This document shows, one piece after another, positions 55,666 to 64,000 of a stretch of DNA of 64,000 nt. The notes below the pieces were generated by a model. That model did no database searches, was not told the origin of the DNA, and was given only the letters and a program-made list of their open reading frames with translations. The stretch is from Neisseria elongata subsp. elongata (GTDB taxonomy: Bacteria > Pseudomonadota > Gammaproteobacteria > Burkholderiales > Neisseriaceae): assembly GCF_900113545.1 (NCBI RefSeq), contig NZ_FOPS01000010.1, positions 23,807 to 87,806 on the forward strand, read 5' to 3'. A program made the position numbers and the translations under genes. How positions within the stretch are numbered: position 1 is the first letter of the stretch; the number at the start of each line of letters is the position of its first letter.

Positions 55666-56961
55666 ATGAAACCAAACGATTTTTCCTTTGCCAAAAGCCG
55701 CCGCTTCGCCCCGCTGTTCGGCACACAGTTCCAAGGCGCGCTGAACGACAACCTGTTCAAAACCGCCCTGTTCGTCATGATCAGCTATCACGGCCTGGGG
55801 AAAAACAGCATCCTGCCGCCCGCGCAAATGCTGAATCTCGGCGCACTGCTGTTCATCCTGCCCTATTTCCTCTTTTCCTCCATCTCCGGCCAACTCAGCA
55901 CCCGTTACGACAAAGCACGTTTCGCCCGCATCATCAAAATATTGGAAATCGTCATCATGGGCGTGGCGGCCTACGGTTTTTATATCCAGTCGTCCGTATT
56001 GCTTTTGGCCATGCTGTTCTGCATGGGCGCGCAGTCCACGCTGTTCGGCCCGCTGAAATACGCCATCCTGCCCGACTACCTCGAAGAAGGCGAACTGATG
56101 ATGGGCAACAGCCTGATCGAGTCGGGCACCTTCATCGCCATCCTGTTCGGCCAAATCATCGGCACCGTCGTTGCCGGCGCGCCGCATTGGGTTGTCATGA
56201 CCCTCGTCATCCTGATCGCCGTCGGCGGCACGCTGACTTCCTTCTTCATGCCCTATGTCGGCGCGAAAAACCCGCACCAGCCGATAGACCTCAACATCTT
56301 CCGCAGCACCAAGCAGCTTTTGAAAGACACTTTCGCCCAACGCGAACTCTACACCGCCATCATCGGCATTTCATGGTTTTGGCTGATTGGCGCGGTTTAT
56401 ACCACCCAACTGCCCACCTTTACGCAAAAACACCTCGGCGGCAACGACAATGTCTACAACCTGATGCTTGCCCTGTTTTCCATCGGCATTGCCGTAGGCT
56501 CGATATTGTGCAGCAAACTCAGCCGCCACCGCCTGCACCTCAGGCTGGTCAGCGTCGGCACCCTCGGCCTGACCGCCTCCGGCATCCTGCTGGTATGGCT
56601 CACCCACGGCAACCACTACCAAGCCGGACAATTCCAAGACATATTCGGCTTTCTGTCCAACGGTTATGCCTATCCCGTTATGGCCTGCATGATTGCCATC
56701 GGCTTCTTCGGCGGCTTTTTCTCCGTACCGCTCTACACTTGGCTGCAAACCGCCAGCAGCGACGAATTCCGCGCCAACGCCATCGCCGCCAATAACATCA
56801 TCAACGGCCTGTTTATGGTGGCCGCCGCCATCATCAGCGCGGTTTTGCTGTTCCTGTCAGACAGCATCACCCTGCTCTACCTGGCCGTTGCCGTCGGCAA
56901 CCCACTCCTGCTGGCTTATTTGATCAGGCTCGACAAACGCTTCATCCGCCGCGCGCCCTAA
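55666..56961 (+). CDS. MFS transporter, LplT-like
   Basis: A 431-residue major facilitator protein with 12 predicted helices. The N-terminus (FGTQFQGALNDNLFKTALFVMISY) is typical of the lysophospholipid transporter LplT and its relatives. LplT flips lysophospholipids for reacylation by an acyltransferase. A PlsC-type acyltransferase gene lies 3.5 kb away but is not linked. ccoS is 15 bases upstream, so expression may be shared. Confidence 0.87.
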   Translation: MKPNDFSFAKSRRFAPLFGTQFQGALNDNLFKTALFVMISYHGLGKNSILPPAQMLNLGALLFILPYFLFSSISGQLSTRYDKARFARIIKILEIVIMGVAAYGFYIQSSVLLLAMLFCMGAQSTLFGPLKYAILPDYLEEGELMMGNSLIESGTFIAILFGQIIGTVVAGAPHWVVMTLVILIAVGGTLTSFFMPYVGAKNPHQPIDLNIFRSTKQLLKDTFAQRELYTAIIGISWFWLIGAVYTTQLPTFTQKHLGGNDNVYNLMLALFSIGIAVGSILCSKLSRHRLHLRLVSVGTLGLTASGILLVWLTHGNHYQAGQFQDIFGFLSNGYAYPVMACMIAIGFFGGFFSVPLYTWLQTASSDEFRANAIAANNIINGLFMVAAAIISAVLLFLSDSITLLYLAVAVGNPLLLAYLIRLDKRFIRRAP

Positions 56962-57082
56962 CCTGATTTTGCATAAAGGGGTATTGAGATAAGGCCGTCT
57001 GAAAACCATATAGCGGGTGTTTTCCGGTACTTCGACACCACGGAAACGCCCGTTTGTTTTTTAAGAAGAAAGGCCGTCTGAA

Positions 57083-57448
57083 ATGAACCAATCCGCACCA
57101 GAAGACTACATCCCCTCCTTCCGCCGCCGCAAACTGGACGAACCCGGCCTGCTGCGCAAAATCGCCCGCTACGCCGCCCGCCTCGGCGCGCCGGTGGTCA
57201 AGCAGCTATACGCGCTCTACTACCTCTACCGCTCCCCCGCCACGCCGACCAAGGCGAAATGGATTATTGCCGGCGCGCTGATTTACTTCCTCAGCCCGAT
57301 AGACAGCATTCCCGATATTCTGGTCCCCTTGGGCTTTACCGACGACATCGCCGTACTGGCTTTGGCCTACGCCCAAATCAAAGCCTACCTCACCGCAGAC
57401 ATCCTCGACCGCGCCCAAGCCGCTACCGACGAACTGCTGCAACGCTAA
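57083..57448 (+). CDS. DUF1232 (YkvA-like) membrane protein
   Basis: A 121-residue protein with the DUF1232 signature (KWIIAGALIYFLSPIDSIPDILVPLGFTDD). One or two membrane helices are likely. Function unknown. A DUS lies directly before the ATG, and the AAAGG at its 5' edge may serve as ribosome binding site. Confidence 0.87.
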   Translation: MNQSAPEDYIPSFRRRKLDEPGLLRKIARYAARLGAPVVKQLYALYYLYRSPATPTKAKWIIAGALIYFLSPIDSIPDILVPLGFTDDIAVLALAYAQIKAYLTADILDRAQAATDELLQR

Positions 57449-57793
57449 ACCTTCTAAGCACCGACGGAAACCATCAAGCCGTCTGAAAACCCGTAATGCG
57501 GTATGGCGGGATTTTTGCCCGCTGCATGATAGATGAACCGGCAGCAATCATGTGTCTGTTATTCATCAACAGCCCTTCCGTTCAAAAACATCATCAGGCC
57601 GTCTGAAACACATTGTATTTGTTACGGCAGGCAACAAACCGACGCCGTACCGCTTAGCATGCTGCCCGCTTCCGATTTACAATCTTCGGCTGTTTAAGCC
57701 AATCCATCAGCGATTGCGGCAAATACACAAACAAAGGCCGTCTGAAAACCGGTTTTCCGGCTTTCAGACGGCCTCAATGTATCAAAACACGAC
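57449..57793. other. Intergenic region with DUS copies only
   Basis: 345 bases between convergent genes contain three DUS copies and one facing pair. The one open frame (57552-57797) is built largely from DUS-encoded peptides and is not a convincing gene. Confidence 0.6.
57735..57774 (-). terminator. Inverted DUS terminator of the dihydrolipoyl dehydrogenase gene
   Basis: Facing DUS copies (57735-57746, 57763-57774) with flanking bases that lengthen the stem, about 20 bases after the stop codon on the minus strand. Confidence 0.75.
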
Positions 57794-59242
57794 TTAGTCG
57801 CCAACACATTCCTTGCATTCGCTATGCATTTCGCCGCCGATTTTCAGCTTGGCCATCACGTCGCGCAGGGCGGTTCTCAGGCCTTCTTCGATAACGGGAT
57901 GATAGAACGGCATATCCAACATCTGCGGAATGGTCATACCCGCCTGATGCGCCCAGGCCAGCAGGTGCGCCAAATGTTCGGCGGCAGGGCCGAAGATTTC
58001 CGCGCCGATGAAGCGGCCGCTGCCCTGTTCGGCATACACGCGCATATGGCCTTTGTTTACCAGCATCACGCGGCTGCGCCCCTGATTGCGGAAGGAAACT
58101 TCGCCGATGGCGATGCATTCGGGATTTTTGTAACGTTGACGCACCTGGGCGTAACGCAAGCCGACGCTGGCAATCTGCGGATTGGTAAACACCACGCCGA
58201 TCGTGCTGCGGCGCAGGCCGTTTGCGATATTCGGATAGCGTCCGGCATTGTCGCCCGCGATTTTGCCTTGGTCGCTGGCTTCGTGCAGCAACGGCAGTTG
58301 GTTGGATGCGTCGCCGGCGATGAAGATGTGCGGGATGCTGGTCTGCATGGTCAGCGGATGGGCTTTCGGCACGCCGCGTTCGTCCAATTCGATATTCAGG
58401 TTTTCCAAACCGATGTTGTCGGTATTCGGACGGCGGCCGACGGCGGCCAGCAGGTATTGCGCGGTGAATGTGCCGCTTTGTCCGTCTTCGCGCCATTTGA
58501 CTTCCACATTGCCTTCGCCGTTCAGGCCGACTTCGGTGTCGGCGTCCAGGTGCAGGGTCAGTTCTTCGCCGAACACGGTTTTGGCTTCTTCCAGCACCAC
58601 GGGGTCGGTAATGCCGCCAATCAGGCCGCCTTTACCGAAGATTTCAACTTTTACGCCTAATCGGGAAAGTGCCTGTCCGAGTTCCAAACCGATGACGCCC
58701 GGGCCGAATACGGCGACGCTTTCAGGCAGGGTATCCCATGAAAACACGTCGTCGTTGATAATCAGGCGGTCGCCCAAAGCCTGCCATTGCGGCAAAACAA
58801 TCGGGCGCGAACCGGTGGCGATGACGATGCGGTCGGCGCGGATTTGGGTATGGTCGTCGATTTGTACGGTGTGCTCGTCGATGAATTTGGCCGAACCCAT
58901 GATGCGTTTTTCAGACGGCCACGCTTCCACGTCTTCCACCACAAACCCGACGAAGCGGTCGCGCTCGGATTTGACGCGGTTCATCACTTCTTCGCCGTTC
59001 ACTGTGATGCTGTCTTTATCCAGATGAATGCCGAAGGGGTCGGTATGCAGGGCGTGATGGCGTGCTTCGGCCGCGGCAATCAGCAGCTTGGACGGCATAC
59101 AGCCGACGCGGGCGCAGGTCGTGCCGAAAACATGGTTTTCGATTAGGTAAACATTGTCGGTGTATTGGCGGGCATTGCGGAATGCGCCCATGCCGGCTGT
59201 ACCGCCGCCGATGACGACGACGTCTGCTTGCAGTTGTTTCAT
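57794..59242 (-). CDS. Dihydrolipoyl dehydrogenase family flavoprotein
   Basis: A 482-residue pyridine nucleotide-disulfide oxidoreductase: FAD motif VVIGGGTAGMGA, redox cysteines C43 and C48 in TTCARVGCMPSK, NAD motif VFGPGVIGLELG, and dimerisation domain. The active-site sequence differs from the usual GGTCLNVGC, and the C-terminal tail has an extra Cys pair (ECKECVGD). It is not beside pyruvate or oxoglutarate dehydrogenase subunits, so a role as a stand-alone reductase is possible. AAGGAAAT precedes the ATG. Confidence 0.87.
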   Translation of the reverse strand: MKQLQADVVVIGGGTAGMGAFRNARQYTDNVYLIENHVFGTTCARVGCMPSKLLIAAAEARHHALHTDPFGIHLDKDSITVNGEEVMNRVKSERDRFVGFVVEDVEAWPSEKRIMGSAKFIDEHTVQIDDHTQIRADRIVIATGSRPIVLPQWQALGDRLIINDDVFSWDTLPESVAVFGPGVIGLELGQALSRLGVKVEIFGKGGLIGGITDPVVLEEAKTVFGEELTLHLDADTEVGLNGEGNVEVKWREDGQSGTFTAQYLLAAVGRRPNTDNIGLENLNIELDERGVPKAHPLTMQTSIPHIFIAGDASNQLPLLHEASDQGKIAGDNAGRYPNIANGLRRSTIGVVFTNPQIASVGLRYAQVRQRYKNPECIAIGEVSFRNQGRSRVMLVNKGHMRVYAEQGSGRFIGAEIFGPAAEHLAHLLAWAHQAGMTIPQMLDMPFYHPVIEEGLRTALRDVMAKLKIGGEMHSECKECVGD

Positions 59243-59433
59243 TGCATTTCCTTCCATATTGGTTAGCGGGGTTGCCGTCGATATGGCGGCTTGATATTGG
59301 GGCTGCGTTTTGGCAATATTGTCGAGGCCGCACGTTTTTTCAGACGGCCTTTTGTGATATGTGTGTGTTTGGGTGGTGTATTTGCGTCTTGCGCAGCCCG
59401 ATAAAGATGCCGTGAGGACGGCATGATAATGAA

Positions 59434-59486
59434 AAGGGTTATTCGGGTAACACGGCACGGCGGGTCGGGTTACCCGAATAACCCTT
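59434..59486. terminator. Large perfect inverted repeat, 18-bp arms
   Basis: AAGGGTTATTCGGGTAAC (59434-59451) is followed after 17 bases by its exact complement (59469-59486). It lies between the peroxiredoxin-glutaredoxin gene and the flavoprotein gene and contains no DUS. On the minus strand it is followed by TTTTC, so it can terminate the upstream gene. A protein-binding site is also possible. Confidence 0.65.
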
Positions 59487-59497
59487 AGGTTATCCGT

Positions 59498-59518
59498 CGG
59501 GCGGTGGTTAAACCGCCC
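59498..59518 (-). terminator. Short hairpin after the peroxiredoxin-glutaredoxin gene
   Basis: GGGCGGT and ACCGCCC face each other with a loop of about 6 bases, 16 bases after the stop codon. Together with the larger inverted repeat 12 bases further on it forms a double terminator region. Confidence 0.5.
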
Positions 59519-59534
59519 GTTTACAGCGGAAAAC

Positions 59535-60287
59535 TTAGTTTTTAGCCAAGTAAGCTTCCAAGTCTTCGCTGCCGCCGATGTATTGGCCGCCGATGAATAC
59601 TTGCGGTGCAGTCGCCTTGCCTGTAATCGCGCGCACGGCAGTAGTGGTCGCATCTTTGCCCAAAACGATTTCTTCGTAAGCCAAGCCTTTGTCTTGCAGG
59701 GCTTTTTTGGCTTTAGCGCAGAACGGGCAGCCCGGTTTGGTGAATACGGCAACCGAAGGCTGTTCTTTCCAAGAAGGATCGATGGATTTCAGCATGGTGT
59801 CTGCATCGGATACTTCAAACGGATCACCGTCTTTTACCGGCTCTACGAAAGCTTTTTCAATCACGCCGTCTTTAACCAGCATAGAGTAACGCCAAGAGCG
59901 GTCGCCGAAGCCCAGTTGGTCTTTAGAAACCAGCATGCCCATGCCGCATGTGAATTCGCCATTGCCGTCCGGTACGACGGTGATGTTTTCGGCTTCCTGA
60001 TCGGCCAACCATGCGTTCATCACAAAAGTGTCGTTTACGGATACGCACAAAATGCTGTCCACGCCGCGTTTGAAGAATTCTTTGGCCAATTCGTTGTAGC
60101 GCGGCAGGTGGGTAGAAGAGCAAGTCGGGGTAAATGCACCGGGCAGGGAGAATACGACCACGGTTTTGCCTTTAAACAGGTCGTCGGTAGAAACGTCTAC
60201 CCAAGCGTCGCCTTGGCGGGTGTGGAATACGACTGAGGGTACTTTGGTACCGACCAGTTGTTCTGAAGTTTTAATGTTGATGCTCAT
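59535..60287 (-). CDS. Peroxiredoxin-glutaredoxin hybrid protein
   Basis: Residues 1 to about 165 are a Prx5-type peroxiredoxin with peroxidatic C56 in [14 protein letters not shown]. Residues from about 175 to 250 are a glutaredoxin with CPFC (187-190) and [14 protein letters not shown]. The fusion uses glutathione directly to reduce peroxides, and is known from Neisseria and Haemophilus. CAGGAGA precedes the ATG. The AT-rich stretch upstream (60360-60440) probably holds its promoter. Confidence 0.95.
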   Translation of the reverse strand: MSINIKTSEQLVGTKVPSVVFHTRQGDAWVDVSTDDLFKGKTVVVFSLPGAFTPTCSSTHLPRYNELAKEFFKRGVDSILCVSVNDTFVMNAWLADQEAENITVVPDGNGEFTCGMGMLVSKDQLGFGDRSWRYSMLVKDGVIEKAFVEPVKDGDPFEVSDADTMLKSIDPSWKEQPSVAVFTKPGCPFCAKAKKALQDKGLAYEEIVLGKDATTTAVRAITGKATAPQVFIGGQYIGGSEDLEAYLAKN

Positions 60288-60442
60288 ATCAATCTCCTGA
60301 CTTAAATGGTTCAAGGGTAAATGGAATACGGGAAATGCGTCTGACCCGTGGAATTTCAATAGGTGCATTCTAAAACACCTTGCACGATTTGTATAATTTA
60401 TTGTTCAAATTTTTTTAATTGCTTTATACTATTTATTATAAT

Positions 60443-61207
60443 TTATTCTGCCAAAACTTTATGAATTTTACCGACTTCCCTGCCAATCGCGGCTTCAATT
60501 TTATCCTTTACCTCATACCTGTCACCCTGCGGTTTTTCAAGCGGCAAAAAGTCCACATGCACTTCTATTTCTTGCATGGAAACAATGCGCCACAATGAAA
60601 CGAATAAATTGACTTCACTGAATGAAGGCTGCGTGGTCCGCCGTTTTTGGCTGTCGAAATATCGCAAGGCCAAAGGCTGGATTTTGGAACCGGCATCAAT
60701 TGCGGATTGGAACAACGCGGCTTTGAACGGCAGGATGCCGTTACCGCTGGAAGTACGTGCTTCAGGGAAAAAACAGACGTTCTTTCCCTCTGCCAGCGAA
60801 CGGCAAATCGCTTCATTGATGATATTGATGTCTTTTCGGTTGCTCCGGTCGATAAATACCGTATCCGCATTGCGCGCCACCCGCCCGATTACCGGCCAAC
60901 GACTCAATTCCTTCATGGCGATAAAACTGCTCGGGCAGAGTGCGGTAATTGCAAAAATATCCAGCAACGATATGTGGTTGGCCACCACCAATACGCCTTT
61001 CAAGCTTTCAGACGGCCTGTTATTTGCAATCAGACGAACATTCAATATGGAAAGTGCTTCGGCACAAATAGCCGAAAATTCGGCATTCCGTTGTTCGACA
61101 GAAGCTTTGTCCAACCGCCTGATCCGCCGTACTGTTGAAAACAGCCAAAGAAGCATTTTAAACAGTCGGAAAAAGCGGGTTAAAAATGGCGTGGAATAGT
61201 CTTTCAT
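60443..61207 (-). CDS. PlsC-type 1-acylglycerol-3-phosphate acyltransferase family protein
   Basis: A 254-residue acyltransferase with the catalytic NHISLLD (NHx4D), the FIDRSNRKD block and FFPEARTSS, and an N-terminal hydrophobic segment. It should acylate lysophosphatidate or a related lipid; Neisseria has several such enzymes. The ATG at MKDYSTPF has no visible ribosome binding site, and an ATG 37 codons earlier (61318) is possible. A DUS is read in frame (RPSES). The region is less GC-rich than average. Confidence 0.85.
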   Translation of the reverse strand: MKDYSTPFLTRFFRLFKMLLWLFSTVRRIRRLDKASVEQRNAEFSAICAEALSILNVRLIANNRPSESLKGVLVVANHISLLDIFAITALCPSSFIAMKELSRWPVIGRVARNADTVFIDRSNRKDINIINEAICRSLAEGKNVCFFPEARTSSGNGILPFKAALFQSAIDAGSKIQPLALRYFDSQKRRTTQPSFSEVNLFVSLWRIVSMQEIEVHVDFLPLEKPQGDRYEVKDKIEAAIGREVGKIHKVLAE

Positions 61208-61340
61208 ACAAAAATGAACAATCAATAAAATACGAAACGGGTGCGATACTAAATTCAGACGGCCTATCAAGCCAGATGTTTTTCGGTTTTTTGCATAAAC
61301 GGCCGTACCCGAATCCATACCTCTGCCGCTGAAGAAATAA

Positions 61341-61371
61341 AACCCCTCAATGATTAGGATTGAGGGGTTTG
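61341..61371 (-). terminator. Terminator of the adhesin gene
   Basis: An 11-bp perfect stem (AAACCCCTCAA / TTGAGGGGTTT) with a 9-base loop and a T run lies 11 bases after the adhesin stop codon on the minus strand. Confidence 0.85.
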
Positions 61372-61382
61372 ACTTTCAGCTA

Positions 61383-64000
61383 TTAACCGAGGAATTCAAC
61401 ATGTTTTTGCAATACGCTATCCAATGTTTCACCACTGGACAAACCGTTGAATGTAACGCTGTTGCTGTAAGTATGACCATCTTTACCTACACCGCTGAAG
61501 CTCAGTGTATGAGAAGCATCATCCCAAACTGCGTTGGAGAGTTTGTCTGCACTTACCACATCTGCAAAGACAACCTTATCCGAACCCGCTTGGAAATCAG
61601 TAATGACATCCTTACCACTGTTGCTGTTGGCCAAGAAGACGAATTTATCATCACCTTCTCCACCGGTTAAGGTGTCGTTACCTGCACCTCCAAACAATAC
61701 GTCGTTACCTGTTCCTCCATTCAAGGTATCGTTACCACCGGTAGAGCGGCCATCCAAGAGCGAGCTCCAATTGCTCTGTACATAATCAAGAATCTGTTGA
61801 TCGCCGACATCACTTCCACCGTTGACAGACCATTTCAGATACTCTTTCAGAGCATTCATACCTTCACCTTCATGGTTGGCTGCAGTATAAGCAACTCCTG
61901 TATTGCCGTTGACCCAAGTCAGGTTGTCAGTGTAGATACTGTCGCCGAAAATGACATCATCACCGGCACCACCATTGATGGTGTCGTCGGACACAGCAAC
62001 ATCTACTGTTTTGAGCGTACCCGATTTCAGTGCGACATCAAACTCGTTCTTATTGTTCACTACCTCTGCATCACCGGTAGCACCTCTATAGGTAACGTCA
62101 TTCCAACCAGTACCTGTGTACGTATTGTATGAGTAGGAATCTTCAGTAATAGAGCCACCATTTTCCATTGTGTTATCAAAGTGATTTAACACATTTTCCT
62201 GGATACCTCTAGCCAGCCCAATCGCATGAACCGAAGAAACTTTAGCCAAGTCTTTAAAGCTAGCCTGAGCTGCGTCAATGACTGTCTGATTAACGTAACC
62301 ACCACCAACAGTGATACCTTGTTGAGTATAAGCTGTAGGTTGACCGTCGGTAATGAAATAAGTCACATTCTGGTAACCATTATTCGATACCGAATTAAAC
62401 CATGCTGTTACATCTTGGAAGATATCATCATAGTTGGTCAGACCGCTGGCTCTAAAGCTCATGATGCTACGAACCAGTTGATCAACATTCTCTTCAGTCA
62501 AATCGGCAATATGAACTTCTAATGTTGCTAACGTATTGAACGTAAAGAATGAAACATTAACCTTACCATCATGCCCAACCAAGTCATGCGCCAGTTTCAA
62601 CAAAGCATGTTTCGCCATATTGAAATAGCTCTGGTTATCACCCGACTTCAGGGTATTCATACTATTGGATTTATCCAACACAATAGCAACGTTATAGTCT
62701 GCACCAGAATTAATGATAGTTTCAATACCGCCTTTATCACCAACTAGTACATCATCTAATTTACCACCATTCAAATTACCATTTGCAGTATTGCCATCTA
62801 CAATGATTTGGCTCTGAGGAGCACCTTCCACAGTAATTGCCAACTGTGCAGTAGAAGTGTCACCATCAGCGTCAGTAATTGTATAAGTAAAGGTATCTTG
62901 AACCGTTTCATTCTCAGACAATGCCTTAACCGCAGGATTACTATTATCCAAGGTATAGGTATAGGTACCATCAGCATTCAGTTTCAATTGACCAAATTGG
63001 CCATCTTGAACTGTTTGGGTAACTAAAGTAGGTGCATCTACACCTATGGTGTCGTTAGTTAATACATTCCCTGTTACTGAAGCATCACCTTCCATAATGG
63101 TATTAGCGTCATTAGCCGCCACTGGCGCTGTATCAGTAACACGTACAGTCAACAGATTCTGAGCAGTATGACCAGCCAAATCAGTTACAGATACAGTAAA
63201 GCTATCACGAATCATATTATCTGCTTTGCCAGTATGATCTTTAGCCTGACCATTTTCGTTATAGCGATACATAATCGTACCGGAAACTGCATCATAACCT
63301 GTTACTGTTAACGTACCATTTGCGGTTGTAATTACAACAGGGTTAGTTTCTGTTGCTGTAATTACTTCTCGTCCATTAACTTCAATAGAACTAAGTCCAC
63401 CAGTTTCAGTCACCTTAATCTGCCCATTCACTGTTGCAGAAGATGCCTCTTCAACCGTTTCGGTTTTGCATTCAACTACAGGGGCAACTGTATCTATTAC
63501 TCCACTGTCACTACTGTGGCTAATATTTCCAACTTTATCACGCACAGAAGCCTCAACAGTATATTTACCATCTGCCAACTCTTTCGGCACATCAACTTGG
63601 TAGTCACCCACCTCATCAGTCTGAGTAGTTACGGTCTGGCTTGCGCCTTGGGCATCGGTCACCACCAGGGTCACGGTGCTGCCCGCAGGTACGCCTTCAA
63701 CGTGGCCTTTGATCAGCGGAGTGTTGTCTGTGCTGACGCCGTCCGCTGCGTCTACGGTAATCACCGGCGCGGTCGCGTCGATTTCGCCTTTGTCTTGGGC
63801 GGTGCTGCTGTTGCCAGCTGCGTCGCTCACGCTCGCGTCAACGGTGTACACGCCGTCTGCCAAGGCACCCGGTACTTCAACTTGGTAGTCGCCGTTGGCG
63901 TCGGTTTGGGCGGTGACGGTCTGGCTTGCGCCTTGGGCATCGGTCACCACCAGGGTCACGGTGCTGCCCGCAGGTACGCCTTCAACGTGGCCTTTGATCA
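61383..64000 (-). CDS. Large RTX/BapA-type type I secreted adhesin (C-terminal part; runs off the right edge)
   Basis: The visible C-terminal 870 or so residues show, in order: bacterial Ig-like repeats of 95 residues (at least two, nearly identical); a diverged Ig-like unit; a VCBS/cadherin-like module (APVAANDANTIMEGDASVTGN...TFTYTITDADGD); a VWA domain with a MIDAS site (VLDKSNSM, GLTNYDD, ITDGQP; near 62000-62700); RTX calcium-binding nonapeptides (NDTLNGGTGNDVLFGGAGND, near 61650-61735); and a C-terminal type I secretion signal. This is the plan of LapA/BapA-like surface adhesins. The part before the VCBS module in the repeats is GC-rich, the rest less so. No ABC secretion genes are in the window. 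Confidence 0.93.
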   Translation of the reverse strand, partial: IKGHVEGVPAGSTVTLVVTDAQGASQTVTAQTDANGDYQVEVPGALADGVYTVDASVSDAAGNSSTAQDKGEIDATAPVITVDAADGVSTDNTPLIKGHVEGVPAGSTVTLVVTDAQGASQTVTTQTDEVGDYQVDVPKELADGKYTVEASVRDKVGNISHSSDSGVIDTVAPVVECKTETVEEASSATVNGQIKVTETGGLSSIEVNGREVITATETNPVVITTANGTLTVTGYDAVSGTIMYRYNENGQAKDHTGKADNMIRDSFTVSVTDLAGHTAQNLLTVRVTDTAPVAANDANTIMEGDASVTGNVLTNDTIGVDAPTLVTQTVQDGQFGQLKLNADGTYTYTLDNSNPAVKALSENETVQDTFTYTITDADGDTSTAQLAITVEGAPQSQIIVDGNTANGNLNGGKLDDVLVGDKGGIETIINSGADYNVAIVLDKSNSMNTLKSGDNQSYFNMAKHALLKLAHDLVGHDGKVNVSFFTFNTLATLEVHIADLTEENVDQLVRSIMSFRASGLTNYDDIFQDVTAWFNSVSNNGYQNVTYFITDGQPTAYTQQGITVGGGYVNQTVIDAAQASFKDLAKVSSVHAIGLARGIQENVLNHFDNTMENGGSITEDSYSYNTYTGTGWNDVTYRGATGDAEVVNNKNEFDVALKSGTLKTVDVAVSDDTINGGAGDDVIFGDSIYTDNLTWVNGNTGVAYTAANHEGEGMNALKEYLKWSVNGGSDVGDQQILDYVQSNWSSLLDGRSTGGNDTLNGGTGNDVLFGGAGNDTLTGGEGDDKFVFLANSNSGKDVITDFQAGSDKVVFADVVSADKLSNAVWDDASHTLSFSGVGKDGHTYSNSVTFNGLSSGETLDSVLQKHVEFLG
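63631..64000 (-). repeat. Tandem 285-bp repeats within the adhesin gene
   Basis: The 85 bases at 63631-63715 recur identically at 63916-64000, so the period is 285 bp (95 codons). The identity suggests recent duplication or gene conversion. The array continues past the window edge, so the copy number is unknown. Confidence 0.88.

Noticed and set aside
57552..57797. An 81-codon frame before the dihydrolipoyl dehydrogenase gene
   Set aside because: Much of it is translated DUS (GRLK, RPSEN, QTAS) and it runs through the terminator hairpin.
63850..63862. A DUS-like GCCGTCTG inside the adhesin gene
   Set aside because: The match breaks off before the final AA of the 10-mer core; no complete DUS of either dialect was seen in the adhesin gene.
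63631..64000. Long tandem repeats as a possible CRISPR array
   Set aside because: The 285-bp units are in frame and encode 95-residue Ig-like domains; there are no short palindromic repeats with unique spacers.

Overview
The window comes from a commensal-type Neisseria. The 12-mer DNA uptake sequence AGGCCGTCTGAA (AG-DUS dialect) occurs on the order of a hundred times, often as inverted pairs that act as terminators. Gene content is typically neisserial: ilvBNC, a diheme cytochrome c5, a PilT/PilU-family ATPase, a peroxiredoxin-glutaredoxin fusion, nqrM-apbE, and two Correia-type MITEs. The DNA is GC-rich except for a few intergenic stretches and part of the terminal adhesin gene. No species can be named from the window alone.

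Layout. 1-6.7 kb (minus strand): hemH (cut by the window edge), small envelope genes, ftsK, anmK and cytochrome c5. 7-11 kb: tRNA-Arg(CCG) and the branched-chain amino acid genes ilvB-ilvN, a small monooxygenase-like gene and ilvC, followed by a Correia element. 11.4-29.5 kb: housekeeping and envelope genes (tyrA, an orphan amino-acid ABC ATPase, rsmA, ctpA, envC, thyA, dusA, purN, recD, holC) mixed with small lipoproteins and secreted proteins. 29.7-30.2 kb: a histidine-rich metal-binding protein with a likely Zur operator. 30.2-39.5 kb: DUF1841, holA, nqrM-apbE, tRNA-Ser(GCT), a DUF1287 protein, lolA, DUF455, ubiA and a metallo-beta-lactamase-fold hydrolase.

39.9-53.1 kb is the most unusual part. 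It carries an aryl polyene (APE) type pigment locus: an acyl ligase-dehydratase fusion, an MMPL exporter, a flavin-dependent oxidoreductase with halogenase-like motifs, a DUF3261 lipoprotein, two ketosynthases, a second dehydratase and a ketoreductase. The locus is interrupted by three unrelated genes (DUF389, Sel1 repeats, leucine-rich-like). It contains 18 exact copies of AGGCTACCTGAA, the uptake sequence dialect known from Eikenella. I saw none of these anywhere else in the window. Five lie in frame inside coding sequence, which suggests the locus came from, or recombined repeatedly with, an Eikenella-dialect donor. Core APE parts (acyl carrier proteins, acyltransferase, glycosyltransferase, dedicated LolA-like protein) are absent here.

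53.2-64 kb: an OsmC-family protein, a PilU-like ATPase, ccoS, an LplT-like transporter, DUF1232, a dihydrolipoyl dehydrogenase family flavoprotein, the peroxiredoxin-glutaredoxin hybrid, a PlsC-type acyltransferase, and the C-terminal part of a large type I secreted adhesin (95-residue Ig-like repeats, VCBS-like module, VWA domain, RTX repeats, C-terminal secretion signal) that runs off the right edge.
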